In this document: positions 54,301 through 64,000 of the stretch, piece by piece
How positions within the stretch are numbered: position 1 is the first letter of the stretch
How the letters are laid out: the number at the start of each line of letters is the position of its first letter
Origin: Parapristionchus giblindavisi
Taxonomy: Eukaryota > Nematoda > Chromadorea > Rhabditida > Diplogasteridae
Length of the DNA stretch: 64,000 nt
Direction: 5' to 3'
Assembly: GCA_943737045.1 (NCBI GenBank)
Contig: CALSFV010000277.1
Location: 62,001-126,000 of the forward strand
Made by a program: the position numbers and the translations under genes
Notes under the pieces: generated by a model
Seen by the model: only the letters and a program-made list of their open reading frames with translations
Database searches by the model: none
Told to the model about the DNA's origin: nothing

Positions 54301-55752
54301 GGTTGCATGCCATTTTAAGTTTAAAGAGTTAAACTGTTTAAAGTTAATCTATATTATGAGAGGAAAGTGTGCAAAGCTAAATTTATTTTGACCATTGCAT
54401 TTCCGGTCTTGACTGATTCAAACTATTCTTGTTCATTGCCAGTCTTGTCATTCAATCATCTGCGAAAGTTGCACGAAAAAATTCACAGTCGGACTCGAAT
54501 CATAGCGTCATGTAGTATAGTTAATGCAGCTGAAATTTATATGTGATATTATAAATGTGTATATGAATGCCTAAATTTGGAACAGGCTAAATTTCTGATG
54601 CAAATCAGAAGATATAGAATCTGTAGTAAACTAAAACATACAATTTCCAAAATTATGAGAAAATGCAGATAGTAATTCATAGACACCACGCTTAGCCCAA
54701 ATAATTAAACAACGCGAGTTCCTTGATTTACTGAATTGTGTTTTTTTTTTAATTTGTTCTATCAAGATTTGTTTTTATACAGAACTCTGAGTATTACTGT
54801 TTCGCGCATAAGTAAAAAAATATAAGGAAGAAGATGACAACATATATATTTTGAGTAAAATCGAGTAATGAATAATTGATCGATAATTGCAGTCAGCTAC
54901 AGTAGACGACTCAGATCGAGTCGCTCGAATCGTTTTGATCTCACTACCGCTTGTATCCACTTTAGAGGTACATATTATCGATTTTATTGATTGATATAGA
55001 AATTTGATTACTGCATTCATTAATTTATCTATTCTATTGATTGATTAAACTAAATAAAATACCGACTACTGTATCGATTGATTGAATATTGATTATTTAG
55101 GTCTTCATGTTGCTGATAGTAGCTCGTGCTCGATGGTACATCAGACTGAAGGCCAGATATCTCAGGAATGGAAGACCGCCGGTAATTAAATATTCTATAT
55201 TTTAATTGTCAAAATTATTTTGAATGCATTTTTTTCTTTTGCTATGAAAAAGAAGTGTCAAACTCACAAAATTGTCATTACAATTGGTCAGTATAAGCGA
55301 GAATTTTTAATCGAAACTTTTCCTAAAAAGGTTAGCGGATCGAAAAAGTTTATACCGATGCGATAAGATATGATATTTCATATTTCCGTATATTAATTAT
55401 TATTTAATATTATTATTTATTAATGATTATTCAATTGCAGCGTGTCAACCAAGTGCATCGCTACGGTTTCTCTCTTCGCTCTTTCCTCAACCGTACCAAA
55501 ACCTCTCACGAAGAATCATCCGCCGTTCCCGGCGCTCTGCCACCTCAACCCGCACCAGTTACCGGCTCCGGACCCGGCGGACCCGGAACCGGATCCGGGC
55601 TCGGTCCCAGCCTTAACGAAATACCCATGGATGATATAGACGTGACGGTCGAGCCTACAGTACCCCGTGTTCCGATCGTGGCAATTCGTGTCAAGACTCC
55701 AGACCATTTGACGGGTCCAGTCAGTAATGTGTTACCGCCTATTGCGAGTTAA
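51385..55752 (+). CDS. Four-helix membrane protein, seven exons, 271 aa
   Basis: Exons 51385-51469, 51525-51618, 52988-53057, 54037-54135, 54893-54967, 55101-55181, 55441-55752; every junction is GT..AG and the phases agree (1,2,0,0,0,0). The ATG follows a TTTACAG acceptor by three bases, so a trans-spliced leader is possible. The protein has four hydrophobic segments: about residues 11-45, 53-81, 84-112 and 125-150 (IVLISLPLVSTLEVFMLLIV), then a basic stretch (RARWYIRLKARYLRNGR) and a cytoplasmic-looking tail of about 100 residues rich in Pro and Gly (SGPGGPGTGSGLGP). The layout is tetraspan-like, but I do not recognise the family. Introns 2 and 3 carry several MITEs, including a hAT remnant. 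Confidence 0.82.
51727..51858. mobile_element. Palindromic MITE, family D, copy 3 (in an intron)
   Basis: GCTAATTTCGATCTCCTCTG..CACTCTCGTAGACAAAG and GTTGCCAGAGCGGGGGTTTC, AAATTAGCTC. Lies in intron 2 of the four-helix gene; the open frame across it is an artefact. Confidence 0.6.
52281..52433. mobile_element. hAT-type MITE, GGCACT family (153 bp)
   Basis: Termini GGCACTATATCGAATGAGAA and the inverse ending CCAGTGCC; arms of about 38 bp. The 8-mer ATAATTGG flanks both sides (52273-52280, 52434-52441). In intron 2 of the four-helix gene. Confidence 0.88.
52869..52975. mobile_element. Palindromic MITE, family D, copy 4 (in an intron)
   Basis: TTTAAAAGCACACCC..CTCTCCGCATTGACAATACTC, then CTCTCGTAGACAAAGAAAGC and GGTATGGCTAGAGCGGAG. 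Lies just upstream of exon 3 of the four-helix gene. Confidence 0.65.
53189..53869 (+). mobile_element. hAT remnant related to the intact element (681 bp)
   Basis: Ends TAGGGTGGCGAGAATTG and the inverse of CTAGGGTGGCAAGAATGG resemble the ends of the hAT at 20995, followed by further inverted matches (AATATTCGTTCCC..TGGCAGTCT). Inside, SDDSEIEEFESDDELEL then stop (53470-53522) resembles the acidic C-terminal tail of the transposase. No 8-bp duplication matches, so the edges have decayed. In intron 3 of the four-helix gene. Confidence 0.68.
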
Positions 55753-55980
55753 CCCACACCTTTTCATGCTCTTAAATACTACATTCAAACACAATTGATA
55801 TTGTGATTCGATGACATAGGCAAAACTGAATTGTTCTTCTTTCCCCCCATAAATCAGGCTTGTATTGTATACGGATCGTTAACTAAATCAATATTTATCG
55901 ACGACAACATAGTAGTTAGTGTAGGCAACATTTTTTTTCTCTTGTTCATTCTCGTTATTGATACCATAATTGTGACTGGG

Positions 55981-56052
55981 AATCGATCGATAATCATCCG
56001 GGTACCAATTAATAATCGATCGATAATGATACGGGTTCCAATCAGTAATTCG
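55981..56052. repeat. Two-unit tandem repeat
   Basis: AATCGATCGATAATCATCCG..GTACCAAT is followed by AATCGATCGATAATGATACG..GTTCCAAT. Just 3' of the four-helix gene. Confidence 0.65.
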
Positions 56053-56089
56053 TTTTTTTTTGATCGGCCAAACTGAGATGACCATATCT

Positions 56090-56850
56090 AAATACTTGTA
56101 TATGATTCGTGTAGGAAGTACAGCTGAGCTAATTTTGATAAAGAGCTATTGCGATCGGCATTTGACACAACTATTGACATCGTCAATCGATTGACAATTG
56201 ACAAATTTACAAGTGACAATTGACAGTTGAAAATTGAAAATCGAAAATTGACTGTTGACTGACAATGATCGATTGACGATAGACACAGTACATGGAACAA
56301 ATCGGTTGACTTTCCTTGGATGTTTTGGCTGTAAAAAAATATAGAATATTGGCAAGCACTGTACTCATACCTCCAATCTATGCGTAAATCTGTCTGGGGG
56401 CCTTCCACCTTAGTTAAATAAATAAGAACATCTAGATCCAGGTAATTCTTCCCTCAGAGACACAGAGAGGCATAACTGCAGTAAATAAATAAATAATACG
56501 CAATAATATTATGGCTACAGTAGTTTGTTTGGGCAAACGAGATGTTTCCACTTTGGAAGGCGATATCCCTAGAGGAAGAGTGAGAGATGGAGAATGAGAA
56601 GGAGGAGGAGAGGGAGAGACAGAGTGAGAGGCAGAGGCAGAGGGAGAGGGAGAACGAGAAGGAGAGGGAGAGAATCATAAGATATCTCGAATGAGTCCAT
56701 CTATAATGGAGAGTTATTCAGTTGGTTGATTTGTTATGAATTGTAGTCCCCCGAGGGTGTTTTATCATCTTCATCATCTATATCTTCTTCCTATTCTCTT
56801 CATTCAGTAGTTATGACCGATTAGTGGCAAAGAATATGTAGTAGAGGACG
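56090..56850. other. Intergenic stretch
   Basis: TTGACAATTGAC-type short repeats at 56155-56280 and a purine-rich (GAGAGG) block at 56575-56675. No gene seen. Confidence 0.45.
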
Positions 56851-56854
56851 ATGT

Positions 56855-56940
56855 ATAGTTATTCTTACTCATATTCTTATTCTTTATTCCATCATATTTG
56901 AAATGACAGGGGATGTGATGGATCAAATGTATAAAGACAA
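56855..56940 (-). mobile_element. Retroposon 3' end with (ATAAG)-like tail
   Basis: The minus strand reads ATGATGGAATAAAGAATAAG then further AAGAAT/ATGAG repeats, matching the tail at 7163-7210. Length of the body not determined. Confidence 0.45.
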
Positions 56941-57114
56941 AACGGTAACTACAAACAATTTATCGTGCAAATGGTATAATGAGATATATTTGTTACTGAT
57001 AAATTTGCTGAAAATGTTTTTTCTCCCGAAAACATCTACATTTGATCTACCGAAAAGATCTCACTCTTTGAAGAAAGATCGAACATTTCCGAATCAACCT
57101 TAAATATGAAACTC

Positions 57115-57200
57115 TCCGATTTGGCTTTCTCCGTCTGCGAGAGGGTACTGAAAGAGCGGAGAGTTTCAAACTAGCTCGGGTGTGCCATTATGTTTAAAAT
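57115..57200. mobile_element. Palindromic MITE, family D, copy 5
   Basis: ATGAAACTCTCCGATTTGGC..GCGAGAGGGTAC..AGAGCGGAGAGTTTCAAACT, AGCTCGGGTGTGCC. Confidence 0.6.
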
Positions 57201-57204
57201 TGAA

Positions 57205-59960
57205 TGCAAACTTAGAAATTTTGAACAACTAATTTAATTGGTAAAATTGATTTCCGATTGGATATCTTCATATTCACATGATGTACATGATAATTTATTG
57301 TAAATTAAGACAAGAAAAAAGAAATGAGAAGAATGTTATCCATTTTTACGCATTCTCTCGCATATTTTTGCTATTTTTAGCTATTTTTAAGCTATTTTTC
57401 GATTGTTATGAGTTGGCTTTTCAATGAGCTTCATATGCGTCAGATATGCTTCACCATCTGTATATGCCTGTCAATATGATTGTTTAATAATTGAATGTCG
57501 TGACATTTTTAAAATATCGAATAATTATAAGGTATGCGAAACTATGTTATTGTTGAATAAATATTATCATCTGAACTTGAATGATGAAAAACACATGAAA
57601 TAAGAGCAAAATTAAAAGTCTTCGTGATTCTTGAACCTGTACATGCATCGCTACATCGATGTTCTAGAAACTATGTAACAGGGAGATATTTTTTCATTTA
57701 AAAACACTTCTCAAAAGTACTCTGCTGATGGCAAAAGTCTTCTTACTTCTGACAGTCCCAGGTCATGGACGCTGGCATTCATAAGTGCATCTTCTCATTC
57801 TACAATTATTGAGTTCGAGATCGCGTTTAGAGTTGCAAGAAGAATAAGGCTTGCTAATATTGGGTCTCACTTCCATGGCTACCCAATCCGGCAATAGGGG
57901 ATTCTGAGCAGCCGAAAATATATAAATTAATAAATAAATAAATTAATTAATGAAAAATCAATTTAAGGGCAAATCGCATTATTATCAACAGTTTGTGGAA
58001 TGACGAGATAGTTCACTGTTTCATTCATTTTCGGCCTTATTCTTTCTGTTATAAAATGTAGTGACAGATGTTTCATTCCGTTTTTTGTTTGTCGTATAGT
58101 GGTAAATGAGCTTTGCAAAGAATCAAGGACAGATTATGTAGGCGAGATAAAGAACCATTTAGGGAAAAACAATAATAAAAATTATTTTAAAAAATTTAAT
58201 TAATTAATTAATTAAATAGTGATATTTGCAGTAGTGTTCAGTTCAAAACTCACGATCAGAAAAGAAAAGAACAGAAAACTCTCCTCGTTTTGCATACTCT
58301 CTCGCCTTTTCTTTTCGCGACTTTCGAATACACATTGTTTAGAATCGAAAATTCCCCCGCTGTTTCGGAAACTATAAATATAAATAATATTATTATTCAT
58401 CTTTGTCAGAGCTACTAAATATACGTGCAGCATATGGGTAATGGGTTGTGTTAGCGGGAACTAATTTGAATTTAGATGAAATTGTACGGCTCCCAAATTG
58501 TTTGGTCGTCTATATACTCATCTTGGAGACTAATTAAGGCTGCGAATATTATTGATATTCCCTCATTTCATATTTATTATATTTATTATTGAGCCACGGA
58601 AATATTTCAAATAAGAAGCAAATGGAAAGACTATTCATAATATACCGTAGACCTACAGACATTTCAATTATTCTTTATCAGAATCCGCAAATTTAAATGG
58701 CATGCACATAAACTTGAAGGATAAAGAATTAATAAAACTTACAGTTACAGTGTGCCATATGGTCTTTCGGACGCTACGTCTTATTCATCTATTGCAGATA
58801 CTAATAATAATAATATCTTTTGGCAATATTTTTTATTTGAGCAAAACTCAAATAATCACAGAGAATCGGGCCTATATTTGTTTTGAAGGCACTTCCCAAC
58901 CTAATTTGAAACACTTTTTCGCTTTTTTTGTCTGCTTGAAAGTGTTACTAATGAAGAGACTCACATTACTTTGGGTTGAGTCTTTAATTATCAAACACAC
59001 TCTTAAAATTCCCAAGAATAGTGCATTTGTCCTAAGGAAATCAAATACTAATAAGGAATTGTGTTTGACTCAACTAATCAGATATACTCTCATATTACCA
59101 ATCTCCGGAATCTCAACCGTTGAATAGTCATCCTCCGTCTGGTTCCGGTATCTAATTCCCGGTCGACCAAATATGTTTCACTTACCCATCTCGAGGGAGC
59201 CATCGTCATTGTTGTTGCATAATCGTGCGCGAAGTGTGCGACGAGAGAGTGTGACAGAGTGAGAGAGAGTAGATGACAGATGGACGAGAGATCAGGGGAA
59301 ATGGAGAGGTTGCAGACACGTCAGAGAGGGTGAGAGAGTGTGGAGGAGTGAGAGAGTACAGACAGATAGACGAGGGAGCATAAGGAAGTGAGAGAGTACT
59401 TGTCATGATAGATGATGAGATATGCTTGAGACGAAGAGGTGGATCGAAATTATCTCGACTGCCCATCCATTAATCAAGATCTATCGTAACCCATCTACCG
59501 TAACCCATCTAATTGATAGTTACTGTACTCGCTTCATGTAGATCGCGGTAGTTGATTTATGCAAATGGAGTCAGAATTGATTGTCCAATCTTGTTTTTGT
59601 ACAAATAGACCTCATCAATCCATGTAGAGATCCAATCTCTTTCCCCTTCTATCCCTCATTTATTCATTCATCATTTTGTCCTATTTCAACGTCCACATTT
59701 CAACTATTACTCAATAAGACCCGCCCCCTTTGACGTCTCTGATTGGTTGAGAAAGTGGGCGGAGTCGAGGAATGGAATTTACTCTATACTACAACCGTAA
59801 TGGAATCTGTGGGCGGGGCTAAATGGAATTGAACAACGGGCAAAAAGATGGGTCAATTTGGAAGAAGAAGAAGAAGATCCTTTTCACTCTGTCATTGAGT
59901 CCAGTGAAGAGGTCAGTGATAAACTCCGCCCAATTTGATCTTTGATCTTTGATCTCTATC
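57205..59960. other. Upstream region of unc-4
   Basis: AT-rich, with a purine-rich block (59230-59360), two copies of the CTCTCTCGCC motif (57345, 58285) and TTTGATCTTTGATC just before the start codon (59936-59955). The 141-codon frame at 58702-59127 is not spliced to anything and overlaps a family D-like fragment. Any promoter elements are not identifiable by eye. Confidence 0.4.
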
Positions 59961-59964
59961 AACG

Positions 59965-61453
59965 ATGGATTCCCTCGATGTTACACAAGTTTGGAATGAG
60001 TACTGGAAACAACAGCTAGGAGGTAAATGAATCATTACTATTAGATTTTAATATATATTTAAAATTAAGAGAAAATAATATAACACAATCATGCATATAG
60101 ATACGAGCGAAAAAAATATAAAGATTAAGTGTTTTGACATACACATTTGATAATCTATTATGTAGCTAAAAAGATATATCAATGAATATAAATTCCAATC
60201 GATAAATTCATCGATGAATCAATCAATATCAGGAGCTGCTATCGCTCTGGCGACTCTCGCAGCATCATCAGGAATAGAAGATAATGAGGAGGAATCATCG
60301 AGAACGAGTAGTAGTAGAGGAGAGATTATGATGGATGATGAAGAAGAAACTGTAGGAGGTTTGTATCTTTTAATTATTATGCATAACTCTTTTAATTATT
60401 ATGCGCACTGGCTTAGCAGTGATCACCCGCAGGACTTGGTGTGCCTTTAATAACGGGTTGTACCATTGTTAGATTTTTACCTTTACTTATTATGAAATCT
60501 GACGGAAAAGAACTATTTCGGTGATATGGTTCAAAGACTAACGAAAATATAGCAATCGAAAAGAAAAAGAGAGAGTGTGTAAAACGAGTTTTACTTGTTT
60601 ATCTTTCTTAATTTTTTAAAATGAGCATAGAACAAGCCGCAAACTTTTGTTAGCAACTGTCATAAACTATAAAAAATAATGTTCGAAAAGCACTGTTGAT
60701 TGGAATTGTTTCACGTAACAAATCATAGCTTGAATATATTCAATATATTTATATATTTTATCTACATGCACACGCATGCAACGACACATGAAAATTATAT
60801 GAACAAATTCAATGAAACATATGAGAAGGTTCATGACGCAAACAAACATAGTGATATGATATTGAAACTTTTTTTTTTAAATTTTCGAAATTGATCTTTG
60901 AAAAACTGTGAACTTCTCAAAAACGATCGCTTTGATTCGCGACATGGGCGTTTCATACAAAGTTCTCGATGGATCATGAAAGATACACATTCTGCTATCA
61001 CACTCTGAGAATGTTCAGGCCTCTATTAAATTCAACCTTTATATGGCACTTAATAAAATTTGTGAATCAGAAGATGATCTCGGTTTGATGGACTCGAAAA
61101 GAAGACGAACCCGAACAAACTTCACTGGATGGCAATTGGAAGAATTGGAAAGTGCTTTCGAGGTACAATGTTTTATTCGTTTGTTTATACTAATTGGACC
61201 AATTAGCTGATTTTTATTTATAATTAATAATTTTGAGCTTCTTGGACATTATGAAAAAACTCATTTCGCAATAAAAAAATTCATATAAATGCTAGTATTA
61301 TATTAAATCTATAATTAATAATGCAATATTTATTAAAAAATGATTAATATAAGTATTAATATTAATAATATTCTCTAGGCGACACATTATCCGGATGTCT
61401 TCATGAGGGAAGCACTCGCAATGAAATTGGATCTCATGGAATCACGAGTACAG
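59965..61453 (+). CDS. unc-4: unc-4 / UNCX-type paired-like homeobox gene, first four exons
   Basis: Exons 59965-60022, 60233-60358, 61071-61162, 61379-61453 with phases 1,1,0,0. The start gives MDSLDVTQVWNEYWKQQLG, then an acidic/serine linker (IEDNEEESSRTSSSRGE), then the homeodomain start KRRRTRTNFTGWQLEELESA, and in exon 4 THYPDVFMREALAMKLDLME plus SRVQ: helices 1 and 2 and the start of helix 3. These match the UNC-4/UNCX homeodomain signature (TGWQLEELE, HYPDVFMREALA). The recognition part WFQNRRAKW is not found in the remaining 2.5 kb, so the next exon lies beyond the window. In C. elegans UNC-4 is a neuronal transcription factor specifying motor-neuron input. The exon 3 acceptor (GTGAATCAG) is weaker than usual; the choice rests on frame. 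Confidence 0.88.
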
Positions 61454-61470
61454 GTAATCTTTATTTCCGT

Positions 61471-61808
61471 TAAAGGTGGAGACCCGCGAATGATCATGCA
61501 AATTTCCTACATCTCGCTTATGCAAGGGTGTAGTGATATGCAAGAAGATAGGGAGACTACTTATCGTTCACTTAGCTTAGTGGTAAAACTTCTGGCGCAT
61601 GGTCGCGGGTTCGAATCCTATTGCCGAACTTTCCTATTTTCAAAAAGCGCGCCTTTCCCTGCACGGGGCCTGATGGTTCATTCATGTTTCTAGCGATCAA
61701 TAACCTGAATCATCATTAAATAAATAGTGTACGGTATGTAGAATAACTTTTGCTATGATTCTGTCTGCACAGTTTGTTCACGAAAATATTCGCGGGAGTC
61801 CACCTTTA
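61471..61808. mobile_element. Terminal-repeat element with tRNA-like core in unc-4 intron
   Basis: Ends TAAAGGTGGAGACCCGCGAA and the inverse TTCGCGGGAGTCCACCTTTA. The core at about 61567-61632 has TAGCTTAGTGGTAAAA and GCGGGTTCGAATCCTAT. The body downstream matches 15070-15165. It begins 17 bases after the exon 4 splice donor of unc-4. Target duplication unclear. Confidence 0.78.
61567..61632 (+). other. tRNA-like core (probable pseudogene)
   Basis: GTTC at the start can pair with GAAC at the end; A-box CTTAGTGGTAAAAC; perfect B-box GGTTCGAATCC. Remaining stem pairs are patchy. The most tRNA-like of the cores in the window, but still not a convincing functional gene. Confidence 0.55.
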
Positions 61809-62026
61809 ATATATAATATAATAATATAATATTTCATTCCTTTTTCGTCTAAATTTAACACAAACTACGTTATAGTGCTTAGCTAGGTTTTTACCATCTT
61901 AGTTATTATCGGACATTGTGGTATACCATTGGAGAAACAAGAAAGTCACAGGAGTTTTAATATCTGCCAATTGTTTCACCAAATCCAATCATAATCCATA
62001 ATTTTACCCTTTGGTTCACATGCTAG

Positions 62027-62264
62027 CTCCTCCGCAATTTTAGGTGGGCCAATAATTTGGTCGAACATTTTTGGGTGCTGTTATTTTAGTCTAAAATTTT
62101 AGCCCCACTTCGAACCAAATTATTGGCTCAACCACCAAATTATTGACTCAACTTTAAAAGTGGGGCATGTCTGGAAGCCAAATTTTAGAGTCAACTTTTA
62201 CGATTCACCAAATTATTGGCTCCACTTCGACCAAATTATTGGCTCCCCTAAAATTGCGGAGTCA
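62027..62264. mobile_element. MITE with 38-bp ends and repeated ACCAAATTATTGGCT
   Basis: CTCCGCAATTTTAGG..CCAATAATTTGGTCGAA at the left and its inverse at the right. ACCAAATTATTGGCT recurs four times inside. In the unc-4 intron. Target duplication not resolved. Confidence 0.75.
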
Positions 62265-62289
62265 CCAATTTTTGAACCTCGTAAAGATT

Positions 62290-62345
62290 GACTAATTGAT
62301 TGATTCTTTATTGTACTACAGTGTATTTGTGGTGTAGTTTGGTTC
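62290..62345 (-). mobile_element. Possible retroposon tail (AATC)n
   Basis: The minus strand ends GTACAATAAAGAATCAATCA and further AATC/AGTC units, like the other AATAAAG-plus-microsatellite tails in the window. The body may include the CCCACTGG repeats at 62413-62560. Confidence 0.4.
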
Positions 62346-62412
62346 AATCCAACTACATCTAAATATATATTTATCTCTTACAATGAAAGAATTCTGTTGT
62401 CTCTTCCTCTCT

Positions 62413-62575
62413 GGTTTTTTTCTCCCAGTGGGGCCCCAGCAAAAGTGGGCGTGGTTTAGCTCCCCCACTGGTTTCCCAGGACAAGAGAATGCTCTAAAGA
62501 TGACAGATTGGGCGAATTTCCTCCCACTGGTCCCCCAGTAAATCTCCCACTGGTCCCCCAGACAAAACCATGCGA
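62413..62575. repeat. Clustered CTCCCACTGG(T)CCCCCAG repeats
   Basis: CCCAGTGGGGCCCCAG, CCCCACTGGTTTCCCAG, CCCACTGGTCCCCCAG twice. A short direct/inverted repeat cluster, cause unknown; related in style to the CCTACCAGGAACC cluster at 8500. Confidence 0.55.
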
Positions 62576-63072
62576 CCACGAGTATGAAACTGCGCGCTCG
62601 TCATACATTTGACAAAGTGTGCTATTCATTGGACGCGCTGCGGATCTTATCGTGAGCGTTGCGTTCGGCGTCTTTTAATTTTTTTTCTTATTTATATGTT
62701 TTGTTTTACCCATTCTATGAAATAAGTATAATTTCATTTAAGTTCAATAGGGCAATATGCCGACGCGTGGTCGAGATCAACGGATGATGAACCGGAGAAA
62801 GGTATATTTTTCTATTTAACTATTCCTTAAGTCAATTTTGTTTGTTGATAAAAGTATGGAAAACCTGAAAAGAACAGTCTTCATACATCATCATTCATGT
62901 CAACTTATTACTCTCTTTCAACTTATTACGTTTATGGCTACGAGCCTGAATATTTGAAGATTTTGGGTATTTTTAGAGTTGGAACAACACTTGGAGGACT
63001 GAATGTTCAAATATATTACGCCAATGGGTTTGCATTGTCACTTATTTACTAAATTGTTTTATAGAAATATTA

Positions 63073-63195
63073 AAGGGAGCGTTACCTCTCTCAATGGTAT
63101 CTACATTGTGCACACTATTTCTCTGTTTTCTAACAATGAGAGAGCATTGGGCGTCGAAGAGACCATTGAGAGAGGATACGCTCCCTTTAACTACT
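63073..63195. mobile_element. Palindromic MITE, family D-like, copy 6
   Basis: AAAGGGAGCGTTACCTCTCT and the inverse AGAGAGGATACGCTCCCTTT, with ATGAGAGAGCATTGGGCG inside. In the unc-4 intron. Confidence 0.6.
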
Positions 63196-63504
63196 TTGTA
63201 GTTTTCCAAAGTTCTGCGTATCTTACTCTATAAATGCAATGCTAGCTAATTAATTCTAATTTCAGCAAGTGTTCACTTTTTCGCTTCATGGGCCATAGTG
63301 CAGCCAGCCAACTGAATACTGTGAGTTCTTCCACTTGTTCATTTACGATCCTAGTTATTTTGCTACCGATTAAATTGCATGCTAAGAAAAATGAAATTAC
63401 TAATGAGCATTCGTTTCCTTGACCTCTAACGAATGGTATTCCACTCATAGATCCATTCATACCTTCTGGCAGCTCTACTCCGATTGAGTGGTCTTGCAAC
63501 GAGT

Positions 63505-63690
63505 GAAAAAAAAAGAATAAGCGTTTTTCTAAGCCATGTGTGGACGAAAATCGATAACTGATGTATCGTTGAAATCAGCTTAACAAAGTCTTTGAAATCA
63601 CAATGCACAATTCGTATGGGATTATTAATAGTCAGGCTAAATAGATTTTAACTGATGACGAATTGGAAGTTTGTTATTAAAAATTCAATA
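63505..63690 (+). mobile_element. Fragment of the 53-kb hAT remnant
   Basis: GCGTTTTTCTAAGCCATGTG, TGAAATCAGC, CACAATTCGTATGG and CTGATGACGAATTGGAAGTT match 53327-53520 in the same order with many substitutions. Both termini are absent. Confidence 0.6.
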
Positions 63691-64000
63691 CTTTTCAGTT
63701 GGTATGGAAAGAGCAAGATGTGAGGGAGTCAAGTTTATGACTTAGAAGAATGTTCAGCATAATTCATTCAATGGATCAATGAATCAGAACGATATTAAGA
63801 AGATGACCAGCCAAGAGGATTAAGTGATCTTTGATCACTGGTTTCTGCCTTTGATCTCTTTCTATGTTACAACAGTACTTTTTTTCTATGTTATGTAATG
63901 ATTATCGATTGTTATATGCTCCTCCACTAATCTTTCAATGTATTCAGACCGACAAAACGAACAAATTTTTGGTCCCCTAGTCCCTTTGAGATTTCACATT

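Noticed and set aside
58702..59127. 141-codon plus-strand open frame upstream of unc-4
   Set aside because: AT-rich Ile/Leu composition, overlaps a repeat fragment, no splice signals linking it to another exon.
63003..64000. The missing unc-4 exon encoding WFQNRRAKW, e.g. after CTTTTCAG at 63698
   Set aside because: The sequence after that acceptor reads TTGGTATGGAAAGAGC, which does not encode the expected residues in any frame.

Overview
The window is animal nuclear DNA, almost certainly from a rhabditid nematode and probably Caenorhabditis-like. Introns are short (about 38-60 bp when no repeat sits in them), GT..AG, with TTTCAG-type acceptors. One gene is a clear unc-4 (UNCX-type) homeobox gene. 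The DNA is AT-rich, G/C homopolymer tracts are frequent, and short words such as TACGGTAG, TACTGTAG and GATCAAA recur throughout. There are no bacterial operons, rRNA genes, CRISPR arrays or convincing intact tRNA genes.

Layout. 0-14 kb has no host gene that I can defend. It is packed with non-autonomous DNA transposons, three mariner/Tc1 remnants, large inverted-repeat (foldback) elements and tRNA-like sequences. 14.5-33 kb is a minus-strand gene region read from high to low coordinate: a small acidic protein gene (32.1-33.0 kb), an exon pair near 30.6 kb, a repetitive AT-hook gene (28.0-20.9 kb), and seven exons (20.6-14.5 kb) that either continue it or form the next gene. A 3,469-bp hAT transposon with an apparently intact nine-exon transposase gene (594 aa) sits in an AT-hook gene intron, two bases beyond the 5' splice-site GT. 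33-47 kb is gene-poor: purine-rich simple sequence, a 23-bp minisatellite, a 30-base poly-C tract between inverted arms and small palindromic repeats. Near 47.7 kb are two tiny overlapping minus-strand reading frames. 51.4-55.8 kb is a seven-exon plus-strand gene for a 271-aa four-helix membrane protein. 60.0-61.5 kb holds the first four exons of unc-4; the homeobox is cut by an intron that runs to or beyond the window end.

Main theme. At least fourteen insertions are bounded by 8-bp target duplications, the mark of hAT-type transposition; they belong to eight or more terminal-repeat families, and several are nested. Separately, five unrelated-looking inverted-repeat element families carry tRNA-like cores (A-box and B-box-like sequence). 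Repeated tRNA capture by terminal-repeat elements is the observation I would follow up first.

Exon models were made by eye from splice signals and phase arithmetic; they are most secure for the transposase, the four-helix membrane protein and unc-4.
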